A stretch of 22,509 bases of DNA from Lenisia limosa. Taxonomy: Eukaryota; Breviatea. The stretch's first letter is position 1. Each line of letters starts with the position of its first letter. The notes under the pieces are model-generated. The model had not been told where the DNA came from. It worked only from the letters and a program-made list of their open reading frames with translations, and did not search any database. Positions 22,001 to 22,509 of this stretch are shown here, piece by piece. Location: assembly GCA_001655205.1 (NCBI GenBank), contig LPNZ01010460.1, positions 1 through 22,509 of the forward strand, read 5' to 3'. The translations under genes and the position numbers were made by a program.

Positions 22001-22107
22001 TCAGGGAAGCCGAGAACAACTCCTCCTTAAATAGTAAAGATATATCTTGGAGCCTAGTTGGGATAAAGCTTACCGAGTTCTTCATGATTTTCATCATCAC
22101 TATCCAT
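16047..22107 (-). CDS. PDCD2: PDCD2/TSR4-family protein with a large Lys/Glu-rich insert, about 20 exons
   Basis: Family members bind ribosomal protein uS5 (RPS2) during synthesis and escort it to the small subunit. Exons, 5' to 3': 22074-22107, 21937-22025, 21692-21723 (into gap), 20779-20827, 20529-20585, 20146-20220, 19762-19856, 19544-19586, about 19351-19437 (spans a gap), 19110-19223, 18950-19015, 18825-18892, 18586-18663, 18350-18414, 18045-18126, 17789-17842, 17494-17574, 16898-17039, 16047-16177. N-terminal motif: GVVLGFPDK, then WIGGRPVWQKTNPP. C-terminal domain: TFPGYYVEVDEE, KWGAEQYE, QRIKENPEQVLRYD, CCANCGAPRLFEFQL, AAVFTCSKSC, then TAG. Nearly all phases agree. About 265 residues of EDEDEWEDDEEE and KNREKNRKKKERA type separate an RSQ motif from TFPGYY. 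The N-terminal zinc-finger exon is missing, probably in gap 21593-21691. Assignment to PDCD2 rather than PDCD2L or TSR4 is uncertain. Confidence 0.
16479..16634 (-). repeat. Family-B repeat, most complete copy
   Basis: Reads, on plus, GCAATGAGAAATAAAAAATA, GTCTGGCCGAAGCCGTCCAC, then ATTAATTCACCCAATCATTT, CTGTGCACACAGC and GCGTGCCTCCCCAGAAGCA. About 155 bp, gap-free. Lies in the last intron (16178-16897) of the PDCD2-family gene, sense for that gene. Confidence 0.
16721..16854. mobile_element. 134-bp MITE with perfect 18-bp inverted ends
   Basis: GGCGCATCGACTTGGGAT at 16721-16738 is exactly complementary to 16837-16854. The interior repeats GGGAATTCC-like words, giving secondary pairing. No coding frame and no obvious target duplication. 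Last intron of the PDCD2-family gene. Different from families A and B. Confidence 0.
17281..17369. mobile_element. Family-A copy
   Basis: Interior TTTTCTCGATATTTATCAAG, right end GGAACCGGAAGTGAAGCCCT AG; left end reduced to TTTTTTCCGAAAGG. Intron 17040-17493 of the PDCD2-family gene. Confidence 0.
17886..17981. mobile_element. Family-A variant copy
   Basis: Ends TAGCTTCCTTACGGTCC (17886-17902) and GGACCATAGAGAAGCTA (17965-17981) pair with few mismatches; interior GAGTATTTATCGAGAAAAAA. The GGTCC end type is shared with 9211-9296 and 1181-1262. Intron of the PDCD2-family gene. Confidence 0.
18119..18281. repeat. 22-bp direct repeats flanking a family-A remnant
   Basis: TTTTGTCCCTTGAACGTGAA followed by AT occurs at 18119-18140 and 18260-18281, exactly 141 bp apart. 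Each copy carries, on minus, the acceptor TTCAAG followed by GGACAAAA. Between them (about 18170-18241) lies a family-A right half ending TTGAACCGAAGTGAA. Confidence 0.
19381..19394. other. Short gap inside a PDCD2-family exon
   Basis: 14 N inside a Lys-rich exon (about 19351-19437). The adjoining C run at 19337-19345 lies in the intron. With the gap length taken literally the frame does not join the next exon in phase, so the gap size is probably wrong by a base or two. Confidence 0.
19647..19745 (-). repeat. Family-B repeat, partial
   Basis: GATGTAGAGACGGGAGATCA, TATCTGACCGATAGTCGTCC and ACACCATCACACTTCTTGAG. PDCD2-family intron 19587-19761, sense orientation. Confidence 0.
19917..19994. 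mobile_element. Family-A copy with extended left end
   Basis: Left end TAGGGCTTCACTTCGGTTC, right end GGAGCCGAAGTGA, interior TTTTCGAATCGAGAAATTCA. Shows the full terminal sequence of the family. PDCD2-family intron 19857-20145. Confidence 0.
20885..21010. repeat. AT-rich palindromic tract
   Basis: Runs of TATATTATA, ATACATATTATATATGATAT and similar, strongly self-complementary. PDCD2-family intron upstream of exon 20779-20827. Confidence 0.
21051..21137. mobile_element. Family-A copy
   Basis: Left TCACTTCGGTTCGAAAAAAA, right TTCGGACCGAAGTGA, centre CTCGATAAATATCGATATTT. One end has the GGTTC form and the other the GGTCC form, linking the two variants of the family. Confidence 0.
21423..21490. 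mobile_element. 68-bp foldback element
   Basis: CCGGGATAAGT, CGT bulge, CTTGACCGATTT (21423-21448) pairs with 21468-21490 with one mismatch. Similar in size and end sequence to 8106-8177. PDCD2-family intron. Confidence 0.
21593..21691. other. Assembly gap hiding an expected zinc-finger exon
   Basis: 99 N next to a poly-A tract. Exon 21692-21723 is cut off after TNPPDP and the next recovered exon starts at the RSQ motif, so the conserved N-terminal CxxC, LLQ and HRxLYVF segment of the family must be here. Confidence 0.
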
Positions 22108-22244
22108 GATCTTGTGGCAGCTGTTTTATCCTACTTCTTCGCTATACCCCCGTTATTTGTTTATTATATAGTTAATACTGCTATTTCGCTGAATAAAGGG
22201 AACAGGGTGGGAAAAGAGCTAAAGCCAGCCATTTATAAAACAGA
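22108..22244. promoter_or_regulatory. Shared promoter region of a second head-to-head pair
   Basis: 137 bp between the PDCD2-family ATG (minus, 22107) and the ATG at 22245 (plus). On minus it contains TAACGGG, the same word as in the 7220-7352 interval. TTTATAAAA at 22232-22240 lies too close to the plus ATG for a normal TATA box. Bidirectional use is inferred. Confidence 0.
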
Positions 22245-22410
22245 ATGCCATCTGACCACCCAGGTAAAAGTCCTTAAATCTCAATTTTGCTTTTGTTTCA
22301 AGCCTTTCTTGGGCCTTGCTTATGTCTCTTGAATAGCACCCAAATAACATATAACCAAAAGAGATTTAGTCTTGGAGATATCGGACGAAGCTCGCGAGCG
22401 AATCAAAAAT
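22245..22410 (+). CDS. First two exons of an unidentified gene, 3'-partial
   Basis: Exon 22245-22263 encodes MPSDHP and ends phase 1 before GTAAAAG; exon 22370-22410 follows a TTTAG acceptor, restores frame and ends before GTAAGA. Joined reading: MPSDHPVLEISDEARERIKN. A further acceptor (CTGCTGTAG) stands at 22497-22505 just before the window ends. The LEISDEARERIKN segment looks helical and slightly recalls the start of HesB/IscA-type proteins, but this is far too short to assign. Gene reality rests on phase agreement, good splice sites and the head-to-head spacing to the PDCD2-family gene. Confidence 0.
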
Positions 22411-22509
22411 GTAAGATTTTTCTTTGCTATTTCTTATGTGGCGACAATATCACTGCATCATGCTTTGGAACACCCCCAAAGAAGGTTTCTTTTTGACTGC
22501 TGTAGGGAC

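Noticed and set aside
22245-22410. Assignment of the partial gene to the HesB/IscA family
   Set aside because: Only about 14 residues are comparable and the conserved cysteines lie outside the window.

Overview
The window is eukaryotic nuclear DNA. Every recognisable protein is split into short exons (about 20 to 150 bases) joined by GT-AG introns, and no long uninterrupted ORF corresponds to a real protein. Introns are AT-rich and packed with short non-autonomous repeats. Nine runs of N (3511-3557, 5084-5093, 5986-6142, 6987-7131, 10377-10504, 15549-15618, 15765-15837, 16289-16420, 19381-19394) plus 21593-21691 mark a draft assembly, most of them beside homopolymer tracts. Extracellular fibrinogen-like and C-type-lectin-like proteins suggest an animal or a unicellular relative, but I cannot name the organism; some algae and other protists also carry such domains.

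Layout, left to right. (1) 355-4077, plus: a NIT1-type nitrilase, 11 exons, only its first exon(s) missing off the left edge; Glu, Lys and Cys of the catalytic triad are all visible. (2) 4518-7219, minus: a secreted protein with a probable C-type lectin domain, 9 exons recovered, damaged by a gap. (3) 7353-10166, plus: a secreted fibrinogen-like protein of about 259 residues, starting 133 bp from gene 2 in head-to-head arrangement. (4) 10903 to about 15745 or beyond, plus: a radical SAM protein with a mitochondrial-type presequence and a CX3CX2C cluster motif, about 18 exons, 3' end lost in a gap. (5) 16047-22107, minus: a PDCD2/TSR4-family protein (ribosomal protein uS5 chaperone family) in about 20 exons, with a very long Lys/Glu-rich insert. 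(6) 22245 to the right edge, plus: the first two exons of an unidentified gene, starting 137 bp from gene 5, again head-to-head.

Exons were assembled by hand. For genes 1, 3 and 5 nearly all junctions agree in reading phase as well as in splice dinucleotides, which is strong internal evidence. Unresolved points are stated: one junction in gene 4 (11830-11910), the gap inside gene 2, and the zinc-finger exon of gene 5 that must lie in the 21593-21691 gap.

Repeats. At least three short transposon-like families occupy the introns: family A (about 100 bp, inverted ends related to TAGGGCTTCACTTCGGTTC), family B (up to about 155 bp, core GTGATGGTGTGGACGGC), and a 134-bp element with perfect 18-bp ends at 16721-16854. 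Small foldbacks and AT palindromes are also present. Two observations deserve attention: a family-A remnant inside gene 5 sits between duplicated splice acceptors exactly 141 bp apart with an open frame between them, and all core-bearing family-B copies in introns lie in the sense direction of their host gene.
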